A DNA stretch of 64,000 nucleotides from an uncultured Altererythrobacter sp. (GTDB taxonomy: Bacteria; Pseudomonadota; Alphaproteobacteria; Sphingomonadales; Sphingomonadaceae), in the NCBI GenBank assembly GCA_946886565.1, contig CAMPIX010000002.1, forward strand, positions 124,001 to 188,000, in the 5' to 3' direction. Of the stretch, positions 23,950 through 33,039 are shown one piece after another (positions within the stretch are counted from its first letter, which is position 1; the number at the start of each line of letters is the position of its first letter). Below the pieces are notes generated by a model. The model saw only the letters and a program-made list of their open reading frames with translations, was not told where the DNA came from and searched no databases. A program made the position numbers and the translations under genes.

Positions 23950-25394
23950 CACTCGGCCTCCCGGCGATTGCGCGGCAGGGTGTCGGGATCGCCCGGGTTC
24001 TGGGTTGGGCCGGGGGTAATGCCCGAAGTGCGGATCGGCCCGCGCTCGCCCATCTTGACCCCGCGCTCGCCCGGCTGCGGCGACTTGCTCATCAGCTTGA
24101 GGATGTACCAGGTGCCCGCGCCGAACACCGCGAAATAGACGATGACAAATGCGATCAACGAGGTCGCCACCGCGGGCGCGTCGAGCGGGCTGGCGCTGTC
24201 GGCGGTCCGCAGCAAGCCGTACACCGTCCACGGCTGGCGCCCGACCTCGGTCGTGATCCAGCCAGCGAGCACCGCGACGAAGCCCGAGGGCGCCATGATC
24301 AGCGCCCCGCGATGCAGCCAGCGCCAGTCGTAGAGCTTGCCGCGCGCCCGAGCGAGCAGGCTCCACAGCCCGATGCCGAGCATCGCGAAGCCGATCCCGA
24401 CCATGACGCGGAACGACCAGAACACGATCTCCACCGGCGGACGGTTCTCTTCGGGAATCGTGTCGAGCCCGGCCAGCGGCGCGTTCGGATCGTGCTTGAG
24501 GATCAGCGACGAAACCTTCGGGATTTCGACCGCGTAATGGACCGTCTCCTCCTCGCTGTCGGGAATGCCGAACAGGATCAGCGGCGCACCGTTCGGGTGG
24601 CTTTCGAAATGCCCCTCCATCGCCATGATCTTGGCGGGCTGATGCTTCAGCGTGTTCAATCCGTGCATGTCGCCGGCGACGATTTGCGCGGGAACGACGA
24701 TCGCCGCCATCCACATCGCCATCGAGAACATCGTGCGCGCATGGCGGTTTGTGCGATCCTTGAGCAGGTGCCACGCGCCGACGCCGCCGACTGCGAAGGC
24801 GGTGGTGAGATAGGCTGCCAGCACCGTGTGGACGAGGCGGTAGGGAAAGCTCGGGTTGAAGACGATGTCCCACCACGATTCGCCGGGCAGGAACTGGCCG
24901 TTCGCACCCATCACGAACCCGGTGGGCGTGTGCATCCACGAGTTGACGCTGAGGATCCAGAACGCCGAGATGAAGGTGCCGAGCGCCACCATGCAGGTGG
25001 CGGCGAAGTGCAGCTTGCGCCCGACTTTCTCCATCCCGAACAGCATGACGCCGAGGAAGCCGGCCTCGAGGAAGAAGGCGGTCAGCACCTCGTAGGCCAT
25101 CAACGGCCCGATCACCGGCCCCGCCTTGTCCGAGAACACCGCCCAGTTGGTGCCGAACTGATAGGACATGACGATGCCCGAGACGACGCCCATCGCAAAG
25201 GCGACCGCAAAGATCTTCAGCCAGTACTTGAACAGATCGTGATAGCGCTGCGCGCCCGTCTTCAGCCACAGCGCCTCGAGCACCGCGAGATAGCTCGCCA
25301 GCCCGATCGAGAAGGCGGGAAATATGAAATGGAAGCTGATCGTGAACGCGAACTGGATCCGCGCGAGAAGGATGGCGTCGAGGTCCTGCAACAT
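23949..25394 (-). CDS. cydA: Cytochrome bd-type quinol oxidase subunit I, CIO-like
   Basis: A 481-residue subunit carrying the hemes. ARIQFAFTISFHFIFPAFSI contains the heme axial histidine region; GRQPWTVYGLLRTADSASP is the conserved quinol-oxidase signature. The length and the DUF2474 partner suggest the short-Q-loop, cyanide-insensitive (CioA) type. It reduces O2 to water with high affinity without pumping protons. The C-terminal 45 residues form a charged cytoplasmic tail. Confidence 0.93.
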   Translation of the reverse strand: MLQDLDAILLARIQFAFTISFHFIFPAFSIGLASYLAVLEALWLKTGAQRYHDLFKYWLKIFAVAFAMGVVSGIVMSYQFGTNWAVFSDKAGPVIGPLMAYEVLTAFFLEAGFLGVMLFGMEKVGRKLHFAATCMVALGTFISAFWILSVNSWMHTPTGFVMGANGQFLPGESWWDIVFNPSFPYRLVHTVLAAYLTTAFAVGGVGAWHLLKDRTNRHARTMFSMAMWMAAIVVPAQIVAGDMHGLNTLKHQPAKIMAMEGHFESHPNGAPLILFGIPDSEEETVHYAVEIPKVSSLILKHDPNAPLAGLDTIPEENRPPVEIVFWSFRVMVGIGFAMLGIGLWSLLARARGKLYDWRWLHRGALIMAPSGFVAVLAGWITTEVGRQPWTVYGLLRTADSASPLDAPAVATSLIAFVIVYFAVFGAGTWYILKLMSKSPQPGERGVKMGERGPIRTSGITPGPTQNPGDPDTLPRNRREAE

Positions 25395-25489
25395 CGCGGG
25401 CCGGACCCTAGCGAAGATCGCCCGCGCCGTGAATTGGCATTACCGACACGGATGTTGCGTGCGGCGCAACACAGGCCGGGGTTGTACGG

Positions 25490-25657
25490 TCAGTCGGCGA
25501 GCCGTCGTAGTATGTCCCGATCCTGCTGCATGATTTCTTCGGCTGCGTTTATCTTGCCGGCCAACTCGCCCAGGGCGCGGTTGCGACGCGCCATGACGCT
25601 ACGGGCGACGGCCATTTGCTTCTCGAAATCGGGCTCGTCGGATGACTGCTTGGTCAC
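25490..25657 (-). CDS. Short conserved-looking cytosolic protein upstream of the RSH gene
   Basis: A 55-residue ORF from GTG at 25657: SSDEPDFEKQMAVARSVMAR, RNRALGELAGKINAAEEIMQ, ending QDRDILRRLAD. It is highly helical and charged, without membrane segments. A small helical protein divergent from the relA/spoT gene is something I recall in sphingomonads, but I cannot name a family. The longer in-frame opening to 25735 would overlap the divergent promoter region. The function is unknown. Confidence 0.5.
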   Translation of the reverse strand: MTKQSSDEPDFEKQMAVARSVMARRNRALGELAGKINAAEEIMQQDRDILRRLAD

Positions 25658-25754
25658 GTGGCCGGTATAGGCGACGGTGCGGAGTTGCGCAATCCGCCCG
25701 CCTGCACACGAAAACACTTGCGGCGGCCCCGGCAATCCTCACATCGTGGCCGCG

Positions 25755-27845
25755 ATGCTGCGCCAGTACGAACTTGTGGAACGGGTCAAGGAATACGACC
25801 CCGACGCCGACGAGGCGCTGCTCAACCGCGCTTATGTCTATACCGTGCAGAAGCACGGCACGCAGAAGCGCGCCTCGGGCGATCCCTATTTCAGCCATCC
25901 GGTCGAGGTCGCCGGGCTGATGACCGATCTCCAGCTCGACCAGGAAACGATCGTCACCGCGCTGCTCCACGACACGGTCGAGGACACGCTGGCGACGATC
26001 GAGGACGTCGAGGAACACTTCGGCGCCGAGGTCGCGCGGCTGGTCGACGGGGTGACCAAGCTCTCAAAAATCGAAGCCATGCCCGAGAACGAGCGCGCGG
26101 CCGAGAACCTGCGCAAGTTCCTGCTCGCGATGAGCGAGGATATCCGCGTGCTGCTGGTCAAGCTGGGCGACCGGCTGCACAACATGCGCACGCTGCACTT
26201 CATCAAGAGCTCGGAGAAGCGCCGCCGGATCGCGCGCGAGACGATGGATATCTACGCCCCGCTGGCCGAGCGGGTGGGGATGTACGAATACATGCGCGAG
26301 ATGCAGCTGCTCGCGTTCGAGCAACTCGAGCCCGAGGCCTACCGCACGATCACCGGCCGGCTCGAACAGATCAGGCGCCAGGGCGGCGGGCAGGTCGACG
26401 CGATCGCGCTGGCGATCAAGCAGGCGCTCGCCGAGGCCGGGCTCAAGGTCGAGGTCGCAGGGCGCGAGAAGCACCCCTATTCGATCTGGAAGAAGATGGC
26501 CGAGCGCCACCTCCCGTTCGACCAGGTGAGCGACATCATGGCGTTCCGCGTAATCTGCGAGAGCGAGGCGGACTGCTACGCCGCGATGGGCGTGCTCCAC
26601 ACCACCTGGCAGTTCATTCCGGGCAAGTTCAAGGACTACATCTCGACGCCCAAGACCAACGGCTACCGCAGCCTGCACACTTCGCTGATCTACGAGAATT
26701 CGATGCGGGTCGAGGTGCAGATCCGCACGCGCGAGATGCACCGCACCAACGAGTTCGGGCTCGCCGCGCACTGGGCCTACAAGCAGGGCGACCGGCCCGA
26801 CGGCGCGGTTGGCTGGCTGCGCGACCTGATCGAGATCGTCGACGCGAGCCACGATGCCGAGGAGCTGCTCGAGCACACGCGCATGGCGATCTACCAGGAT
26901 CGCATCTTCGCCTTCACCCCCAAGGGCGCGCTGTTCCAGCTGCCGATCGGTGCGACTCCGGTCGACTTCGCCTTCGCGGTCCACACCGATCTCGGCGCGC
27001 AGACCGTCGGCGCGAAGATCAACGGACGGCACATGCCGCTGCGCACCCGGCTCGAGAACGGCGACGTGGTCGACATCATCAAGGGCAAGAGCGCCGAACC
27101 GCAGCTGTCGTGGCTCGGGTTCGTCGTCACCGGCAAGGCGCGGGCGGCGATCCGCCGGGCGGTGCGGCTGAAAGAACGCGCCGAAGTGGCCGAGATCGGC
27201 CGCAAGCTGTTCGACGAGATCGCCGCGCGAGTCCCCGCCAAGATCGGCAAGAAAGCCATCCAGGGCGCAGTCCGGCGGCTCGAACTCGAGGACGAGGAAG
27301 ACCTGATGTACGCGGTCGGCGCAGCCAAGCTCGATGATCGCGAAGTGATGGAAGCGCTCGTGCCCGGCTGCACCGCCGAGATGGCCGACGAAGCAGAATG
27401 GGCCGCGCGCGAGCGGGCGATCTCGATCCGGGGGTTGACGCCCGGCGTCGGATTCCAGCTCGCCACCTGCTGTCACCCGGTGCCGGGCGACCGGATCGTC
27501 GGGCTGCGCAAGCCGGGCGAAGGGGTCGAGGTGCACGCGATCGACTGTTTCGAGCTCGCCAGCGGGATCGACGCCGACTGGCTCGACCTGTCGTGGGGCA
27601 AGCGCTCACACGGCGCGGTCGGGCGGCTGCGGGTGATCCTCTACGACCGGCCCGGCACGCTCGCCGAGATGGCCGCGATCTTCGCGCAGAACCTCGCCAA
27701 CGTGGTCGCGCTCGACCAGACCCAGCGCGACAACCCGTTCCAGACTTACGAGCTCGATCTCGAGGTGCAGGACCTCGCGCACCTCACCCGCATCGTCAGC
27801 GCGCTGCGCGCGAGCGACGCGGTTGCGCAAGCGGAGCGGATTTGA
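25755..27845 (+). CDS. Bifunctional (p)ppGpp synthetase/hydrolase (Rsh)
   Basis: A 696-residue RelA/SpoT homologue. The HD hydrolase domain (about residues 20-160) has FSHPVEVAGL, ALLHDTVEDT and VKLGDRLHNMRTL intact, so hydrolase activity is expected. The synthetase domain (about 220-340) has PKTNGYRSLHTSL and EVQIRT. TGS (about 380-445) and a C-terminal ACT domain (about 615-690) follow, with a conserved ATCCHPVPGD segment between. As the only RSH visible, it probably runs the stringent response. ATG at 25755 (MLRQYELVERV) matches family N-termini. Confidence 0.95.
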   Translation: MLRQYELVERVKEYDPDADEALLNRAYVYTVQKHGTQKRASGDPYFSHPVEVAGLMTDLQLDQETIVTALLHDTVEDTLATIEDVEEHFGAEVARLVDGVTKLSKIEAMPENERAAENLRKFLLAMSEDIRVLLVKLGDRLHNMRTLHFIKSSEKRRRIARETMDIYAPLAERVGMYEYMREMQLLAFEQLEPEAYRTITGRLEQIRRQGGGQVDAIALAIKQALAEAGLKVEVAGREKHPYSIWKKMAERHLPFDQVSDIMAFRVICESEADCYAAMGVLHTTWQFIPGKFKDYISTPKTNGYRSLHTSLIYENSMRVEVQIRTREMHRTNEFGLAAHWAYKQGDRPDGAVGWLRDLIEIVDASHDAEELLEHTRMAIYQDRIFAFTPKGALFQLPIGATPVDFAFAVHTDLGAQTVGAKINGRHMPLRTRLENGDVVDIIKGKSAEPQLSWLGFVVTGKARAAIRRAVRLKERAEVAEIGRKLFDEIAARVPAKIGKKAIQGAVRRLELEDEEDLMYAVGAAKLDDREVMEALVPGCTAEMADEAEWAARERAISIRGLTPGVGFQLATCCHPVPGDRIVGLRKPGEGVEVHAIDCFELASGIDADWLDLSWGKRSHGAVGRLRVILYDRPGTLAEMAAIFAQNLANVVALDQTQRDNPFQTYELDLEVQDLAHLTRIVSALRASDAVAQAERI

Positions 27846-27858
27846 TGAGGGGCCTGCC

Positions 27859-28224
27859 GTGGGCGTAATCGGGATCGACCATGTCCAACTCGCCATGCCC
27901 GCGGGCGGCGAGGATCGGGCGCGCGGCTTCTACGCGGGCGTGCTCGGCCTGCGCGAAGTTCCCAAGCCCGCCGATCTAGCCGCGCGGGGAGGATGCTGGT
28001 TCGAAGGCGGCGGGGCGCACATCCACCTCGGCGTCGAGGAAGATTTCCGCCCCGCGCGCAAGGCGCATCCGGCGCTGCTGGTCGACGATCTCGAAGGCTT
28101 TATCGGGCAGCTGAACGAGGCCGGGGTCCCGTTCAGGCCGGGCAAGCCGCTCGACGGCTATGCACGCGGCGATGTCGCCGATCCCTTCGGCAACCGTATC
28201 GAGCTGATGCAGCGGTTGGCCTAG
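27859..28224 (+). CDS. VOC-family (glyoxalase/bleomycin-resistance-like) protein
   Basis: A 121-residue single-domain vicinal-oxygen-chelate protein: GVIGIDHVQLAMPAG, ARGFYAGVLGLREVPK, GAHIHLGVEEDF, and C-terminal DPFGNRIELMQ, with metal ligands at the usual His and Glu positions. GTG at 27859 has a nearby gatgagggg. Substrate is unknown; glyoxalase or extradiol-like roles cannot be told apart. It is convergent and overlaps the following cyclophilin gene by four bases. Confidence 0.8.
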   Translation: MGVIGIDHVQLAMPAGGEDRARGFYAGVLGLREVPKPADLAARGGCWFEGGGAHIHLGVEEDFRPARKAHPALLVDDLEGFIGQLNEAGVPFRPGKPLDGYARGDVADPFGNRIELMQRLA

Positions 28225-29177
28225 TTGCTTTCGCCGATGCGCCGCACCGGTACGGGGATGTTGCATACATCCGCCCCGCCTGCGGGCAGGATGAAGAACG
28301 GATCGCGCCGGTTCGCGCGCGCGTCGACGTAGCGGGCAAAGGTTTCGCCGTCGGTCGAGAGATACTCGAAGCTCGGGCGCTCGCCTGCGGGCAAATCGCT
28401 CGCGACGCGGATCGATTCGATCGGCACGTGCTGCGCCGGGTCTTCGTAAAAGCCCAGCGGCCCGGTGCCGCGCGGCAGCGTGGTGAGGTGCTCGATCCCT
28501 TCCACCACGCGGCCGACCAGCGCGATGTTGCGGTCGAGGTGACGCGGCGCGTGCCCGATCACGGTGTAGAGCTCGGCGCCCGTGCCGGTCTCGGGCGACA
28601 TGCCGCGCCCCACGCCGACCATGCCGTAGCAATGCACCGGCCACCACCAGCCGCCCGAGCGCGCGACCGGGAAGCCGTCGACGAAGCCGACCGACTGCGC
28701 GTAGGAATCGTCCAGCCCGAACCTGCCGGTGGGGACTTCGCCGCCTTCGGGCACCGGCGCGAGGTAGTCGCGCTCGGCGATCGTCTCGAGCCCCTCGGGC
28801 AGCGGCTTTGCCTTGGCCGCGTCCTCGCCCGCGGGATCGCCCCACTGGACGACGTAGTTGTCCTGCACGCGGGTCACCGCGATCCCGTCGTACCAGCCGG
28901 CGCCGGCCAGCGTGCGGATATTGTCGACCCAGCCCTGGCTGAAGGGCTCGGGGATGAGCTGGATGATCACCTCGCGTGGTTTTCCGGCCGCGTCGGGGGC
29001 GAGCGTCATCACCAGCAGGTCTTCCGGCGGGATCGCCACCCACTCGGCGGAGGTCGCCTGGGCGACGATCTCGCCGGGGCTGGGCGCCCCGGGCGCGTCC
29101 TGAGCGCTGACGGGGAGAGTGGCGGAAAGGGTGAAGACGAACGCGGCGGCGCCGGTCGCGAAGGCGGTTTTCCTCAT
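28221..29177 (-). CDS. Periplasmic cyclophilin-type peptidylprolyl isomerase
   Basis: A 318-residue secreted protein with a signal peptide (MRKTAFATGAAAFVFTLSAT) and a divergent cyclophilin barrel: VIIQLIPEPFSQGWVDNIRT, GWYDGIAVTRVQDNYVVQWG, NIALVGRVVEGIEHLTTLPR. It is larger than minimal cyclophilins because of an insertion around residues 130-180. Periplasmic isomerases of this type assist outer-membrane protein folding. ATG at 29177 begins the signal peptide; the long upstream frame is antisense to tRNA-Ser. Confidence 0.82.
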   Translation of the reverse strand: MRKTAFATGAAAFVFTLSATLPVSAQDAPGAPSPGEIVAQATSAEWVAIPPEDLLVMTLAPDAAGKPREVIIQLIPEPFSQGWVDNIRTLAGAGWYDGIAVTRVQDNYVVQWGDPAGEDAAKAKPLPEGLETIAERDYLAPVPEGGEVPTGRFGLDDSYAQSVGFVDGFPVARSGGWWWPVHCYGMVGVGRGMSPETGTGAELYTVIGHAPRHLDRNIALVGRVVEGIEHLTTLPRGTGPLGFYEDPAQHVPIESIRVASDLPAGERPSFEYLSTDGETFARYVDARANRRDPFFILPAGGADVCNIPVPVRRIGESN

Positions 29178-29454
29178 GGGCGCGAAGTCTGCCACCGGAT
29201 GCGCCCAAGCAAAAGCCCCTTTCCACGCGTTTTCGGGGGCGGAAAGGGGCTCTGAAGGCGAACGTTCGCAGGGAATGCCGAATCCGCGCAGCGCCGCCGT
29301 CGATCCAGGCTCTACCACGATTTCGCGAAGCTGTGCACTCCCCGGTTGCGGTGCAGCCCGATGCGCGCACCGCCTGGCGCATGCCGAGGTCGACGGCGCG
29401 CCTTGCGCAAGCACTCGTCCGCAGCTAGGTGCGCGCCTCTGCCCACGGGCATGC

Positions 29455-29545
29455 GGAGCGGTGGCCGAGTGGTCGAAGGCGCACGCCTGGAAAGTGTGTA
29501 TACGGTAACCCCGTATCGAGGGTTCGAATCCCTCCCGCTCCGCCA
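29455..29545 (+). tRNA. tRNA-Ser (anticodon GGA)
   Basis: The 91-base gene folds fully: acceptor ggagcgg pairs with ccgctcc, then G and an encoded CCA; D-arm gccgagtggtcgaaggc; anticodon stem cacgc/gtgtg around loop ctGGAaa; a long class II variable arm (tacgg/ccgta); and T-arm gagggttcgaatccctc. It reads UCC and UCU codons. Everything to its right, up to about 54 kb, is accessory in character, so its 3' end is a plausible integration site, but I found no duplicated 3' segment. Confidence 0.97.
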
Positions 29546-30010
29546 CCATCTAGGTATCTGATATTGGATAGCCTTTTAGCGTTGCGAAATGCACGCCGTT
29601 CTGCGGGATTCGCACTATCTGTCCGGTGAACGCACGAACTGCGACATTTCGACCACAGACCAAAAATCCCCGAGAACTTGATTGCTAGCAATATAAATAT
29701 CGACTCTCGAATACGAACTTTCGTTGCATCGGGCCAACGCTGTTAACCAGCGTCGTGCGTGGCGAACATGCTCTCTCCATCTGAATAGATCGTGCGCTAT
29801 GATACTGTTCCCCTAGTTTGGCCTCTGGGAATCGCGCTTTTCCGTTTGCCGGCCCCCTCATGTCAGGCCTTTTTCGCCGGAGCTTGGCAAATGCATGGCA
29901 AGACGAGAGCACTCGGCAGTGCGGGTCCGTTGCGCCTGCGAAAGGCCCGGGGGGCTATGGTCTGCCCTGGCGAAGTGTGGCACGTGGTATTGATCTACAG
30001 GGAGAATGCG
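29546..30010. other. Gene-free, locally AT-richer spacer downstream of tRNA-Ser
   Basis: This 465-base stretch has no supported gene. Around 29670-29720 the sequence is clearly AT-richer than its surroundings (ttgctagcaatataaatatc). In-frame openings leading into the kaiC-like gene lack start signals and family matches, and an antisense opening is not convincing. It should contain the promoter of the kaiC-like operon. I looked for a GGAAC-N17-CGTT general-stress promoter and did not find a good one. Confidence 0.5.
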
Positions 30011-31447
30011 GTGAGCGCGGATGCATCGACGCGAGTGACGACGGGCGTAGCCGGTCTCGACGAAATTCTGCGCGGCGGGCTTCCGCCGTCCAATCTCTAC
30101 ATGATGCAAGGTGCGCCCGGAGCGGGCAAGACGACCGCCGCTCTGCAATTCCTTCGGGCGGGCGTGGAGAATGGCGAGCGCTGCATCTATGTGAGTTTGT
30201 CGCAGACCTCGGCCGAGCTGGAATCGATCGCGGATTCGCACGGTTGGTCGCTCGAAGGAATCAGGGTCGAAGAACTGGCTTCGTCCGAAGCGGTTCACGG
30301 AGGAGCGGACCAGACCATCTTCCAGACCGCCGAACTGCGGCTCGACGAGACCCGCCAGGCGATCGAGCGCGCGATCGACGAATACCGCCCGCATCGGCTG
30401 GTGTACGACTCGCTGCTCGAAATCCGGTTGATTACCGGCGATACGCCGCGCTTCAGGCGCGAACTCCTGGGATTCAAATCGTTTCTCGCCCAGCGCAACA
30501 TCGTCGGCCTGCTGCTGGATACACAGAGCGGCGAAGGGGTCACCAGGGGCGAAGAAGTCGAAGGGATCGCTCATGGCGTGATCCGGCTCGACAAATCGCT
30601 CGAGGACTACGGCCCCATCCGCCGGCGGATCGAAGTGAGCAAGATGCGCGGCGTGCCGGTCGCCGACGGCTATCACGACATGGCCATTCGCGAGGGCGCG
30701 GGGGTTGTGGTCTTTCCCCGCATTGTTCCGGGCAATGCGCCCGAAAACCGGCCGCCCGACCTGATCAAGTCGGGCGTAGATACTCTCGACGAGATGTTCG
30801 GCGGCGGTCAGGAGGCTGGCACGACCACGCTCGTGATCGGGCAATCGGGCACCGGCAAGTCGACCATGGCATCGCTCTATGCGACAGCCGCCCTCGAACG
30901 CGGCGAAAGCGTCGCCCTGTTCCTGTTCGAGGAGCGGTTGGAAACCTTCTTCCGACGGTCCGAAGGCCTCGGAATGGACTTGCGCAAGTACTACGAGGAC
31001 GGCCCGCTTGCCATCCGCGACTTTGCTCCCAACGAGATTTCGCCCGGCGAGTTCGCGCAGGTCGTCCAGTCGATCGTCGAGCAAGACGACACTCGTGTCG
31101 TCGTGATCGATAGCTTTACCGGCTATCTCAATTCGCTGCCGCACCGCGAAAAGGCGGTTCGCGATATTCAGTCGTTGCTGAAGTATCTGGCGCGATCGGG
31201 GGTGCTGACGATGCTGATCGTCGCTCAGCACGGACTGCTCGGGGAGAACGTGGGTATCGACGTCGACGTCAGCTTCCTCGGAGACACCGTTCTGCTTCTG
31301 CGCATCGGCGAGGACGAAGGCCGCCTGCGGCGCAATATCACCGTCGTGAAGAAGCGGCACGGTCCGCACGATCTCGACGTCCATGAACTCTTCATTCGCA
31401 GTTCGGGCATCACCGTCGTCCCGTTCAACCCGTTGCCGGAATCGTGA
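30011..31447 (+). CDS. KaiC-like RecA-superfamily ATPase with two domains
   Basis: A 478-residue protein with duplicated KaiC domains. The first P-loop is GAPGAGKTT (Lys40) and the second GQSGTGKST (Lys283); each domain begins with STRVTTGVAGLDEIL or IKSGVDTLDEMFGGG. In cyanobacterial KaiC the autophosphorylated pair lies in an S-T-I-T-D-T context; here the equivalent is DVSFLGDTVLLLRI, keeping one serine and replacing the threonine by phenylalanine. No KaiA or KaiB is nearby. GTG at 30011 with aggga upstream is chosen. It overlaps the histidine kinase gene. Confidence 0.88.
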   Translation: MSADASTRVTTGVAGLDEILRGGLPPSNLYMMQGAPGAGKTTAALQFLRAGVENGERCIYVSLSQTSAELESIADSHGWSLEGIRVEELASSEAVHGGADQTIFQTAELRLDETRQAIERAIDEYRPHRLVYDSLLEIRLITGDTPRFRRELLGFKSFLAQRNIVGLLLDTQSGEGVTRGEEVEGIAHGVIRLDKSLEDYGPIRRRIEVSKMRGVPVADGYHDMAIREGAGVVVFPRIVPGNAPENRPPDLIKSGVDTLDEMFGGGQEAGTTTLVIGQSGTGKSTMASLYATAALERGESVALFLFEERLETFFRRSEGLGMDLRKYYEDGPLAIRDFAPNEISPGEFAQVVQSIVEQDDTRVVVIDSFTGYLNSLPHREKAVRDIQSLLKYLARSGVLTMLIVAQHGLLGENVGIDVDVSFLGDTVLLLRIGEDEGRLRRNITVVKKRHGPHDLDVHELFIRSSGITVVPFNPLPES

Positions 31448-32490
31448 CCGACGAAGGCGCGCAGATCGCGCGCGCCGCACTCGAGCGGGTTCTGCTCCTG
31501 GCGCCCTATCGCCGCGATGCGGAATATCTGGCCAGCCTGCTGGCCGAACACGACATCGCGGTTGCGCATGCGGGCGAAGACAGTCTTGCATTGCGGCTGA
31601 CAGACTCGGGAGGGGTGCTGGTCGCCACGCACGAAGCGCTTTCCCCGCGCGTGGTCGATGTGATCGCCGATTTTCTCGAAACGCAACCCGGCTGGTCGGA
31701 ACTGCCGGTAGTGGTCCTGCTGGACCGGTCGGCGCCTGCGGAGCGGATACGCACGCAACTCGCGGCACGCTGGCCGCGTTCGCGGCAGACCTTTTACGAA
31801 CGACCGGTCAGCGCGGTGGAGTTGCTGAGCGGCATCCAGGCGGCTCTGCTGGTACGCTTGCGTCAGAGGGAAGTGGGCGATCACATCGAGCGCGAAATCG
31901 AGCTCCGGCGAGAACTCAATCATCGTGTGAAAAACATCCTCGCCAGTGTGACGTCGATCTTCCAGATGACGAAGCGCGGCGCCACTTCGATCGAAGAGCT
32001 TTCCGCCGACTTCAGCGGACGCTTGGAGGCGCTGACCAACGTGCACAGCGCGGTCTTCCGGACGGACGGCGAAACCGTGCCGATTCGCGAAATCGTCGAA
32101 CTGACGTTCGCGCCCTATCGGATGCAGCGGGCCAATCGCATTCGCACGTCTGGGCCGGATCTGACGCTGTCCCACGAAGGGGGGACCACGCTGGCGCTGT
32201 GCCTGCACGAGCTCACGACCAATGCCATCAAGTACGGAGCTCTGTCGGTGCCCGAAGGTTACGTAGACTTTCAATGGCACCTCGACGGAGACCGGCTTTC
32301 GATGCGCTGGCAAGAACGCGGGGGGCCGGCGGTCGCCGAGCCGGCGGCCCCAGGCTACGGCACCCGCTATCTGCGATCGGCGCTGACCAGCTTGCTCGGT
32401 GCGCCGCCGAGGATCGCGTTCGACGCACAAGGGCTATCGTGCGAAGCCAGCGGCTACGCCAGTCGGATTGTTCGAAACCAACATCGTTGA
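31444..32490 (+). CDS. HWE-type sensor histidine kinase with pseudo-receiver input domain
   Basis: A 348-residue soluble kinase. Residues 1-140 resemble a receiver-like fold but have VATHEAL where a phosphoacceptor aspartate would be expected. The HWE core follows: phosphoacceptor His160 in RRELNHRVKNILA, N-box HELTTNAIKYGALS, and the WxE element in MRWQERGGP. It starts at a GTG overlapping the kaiC-like stop (GTGA). With the ATPase and the next response regulator it forms a three-gene unit, so KaiC-type output through phosphorelay is the natural inference. Confidence 0.87.
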   Translation: MTDEGAQIARAALERVLLLAPYRRDAEYLASLLAEHDIAVAHAGEDSLALRLTDSGGVLVATHEALSPRVVDVIADFLETQPGWSELPVVVLLDRSAPAERIRTQLAARWPRSRQTFYERPVSAVELLSGIQAALLVRLRQREVGDHIEREIELRRELNHRVKNILASVTSIFQMTKRGATSIEELSADFSGRLEALTNVHSAVFRTDGETVPIREIVELTFAPYRMQRANRIRTSGPDLTLSHEGGTTLALCLHELTTNAIKYGALSVPEGYVDFQWHLDGDRLSMRWQERGGPAVAEPAAPGYGTRYLRSALTSLLGAPPRIAFDAQGLSCEASGYASRIVRNQHR

Positions 32491-32506
32491 TCCACGTTAG
32501 TGCCCC

Positions 32507-32893
32507 ATGTCGGGGTCGAACCAAGCGCAGTTACGGATCGTGTACCTGGAGGACAATCCGCTGATCGCCTTTCACGTGGAGCAGATGATCGAGGATCTCG
32601 GTCATATCCATATCGCGACTGTGGAGAGCTTTAGCGCCTTGCGCGACCTTCCGGCGATCGAGGCCGATTGCGCGCTCGTCGACATCGACCTGGCCGATGG
32701 CTGTACCGGTCCCGCTGCTGCTAGCTGGCTCGCGGAGCGCGGGATTCCCGCAATATTCGTGTCCGGACAACGCGACCTCGCCGAAACCAACGCCGACCGC
32801 GTGCTGGCCTATCTGATCAAGCCGGTTGCGATGGGGGAGCTGCAGGCCGCACTCGAGCATGTCCCACACGCGCGTCGCGCCGATGGCGTCTAG
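32507..32893 (+). CDS. Single-domain response regulator
   Basis: A 128-residue receiver domain only: acid pocket YLEDN (Glu15, Asp16), phosphoacceptor Asp59 in CALVDIDLADG, switch serine in IFVSGQRD, and lysine in LIKPV. Such CheY-like partners of HWE kinases commonly act by protein contact or as phosphate sinks. It is 16 bases after the kinase gene and is therefore its likely substrate. The short N-terminal MSGSNQAQ precedes the first strand. Confidence 0.88.
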   Translation: MSGSNQAQLRIVYLEDNPLIAFHVEQMIEDLGHIHIATVESFSALRDLPAIEADCALVDIDLADGCTGPAAASWLAERGIPAIFVSGQRDLAETNADRVLAYLIKPVAMGELQAALEHVPHARRADGV

Positions 32894-32954
32894 CGGCATC
32901 GGGGCGAGCCAACGAGGCGCTGGCTCTCGGGTTTGATCGCGGCGCGCACTCTCT

Positions 32955-32971
32955 CAGGTCCAATGGACCTG
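32955..32971. terminator. Possible transcript-end hairpin between convergent operons
   Basis: A perfect 7-bp stem with a 3-base loop: caggtcc, aat, ggacctg. It lies in the 146-base gap where the kaiC-like operon meets the alternative-oxidase operon. No T-run follows on either strand, so termination is only suggested by position. Confidence 0.3.
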
Positions 32972-33039
32972 GAGGAGCCAGCTCGCCACAGCGTGGGCAG
33001 ATAACGACAGTTCCCTTCGTCGGTGCGCCGAAGCCACTC

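Noticed and set aside
29455..29545. Classical tRNA-integrated island with a duplicated tRNA end
   Set aside because: No second copy of the tRNA 3' segment and no integrase gene were seen in the window.
29546..30010. General-stress (EcfG) promoter for the kaiC-like operon
   Set aside because: No GGAAC and CGTT pair at 16-18 base spacing was found; a gggaat/ccgttt pair is spaced only about 10 bases.
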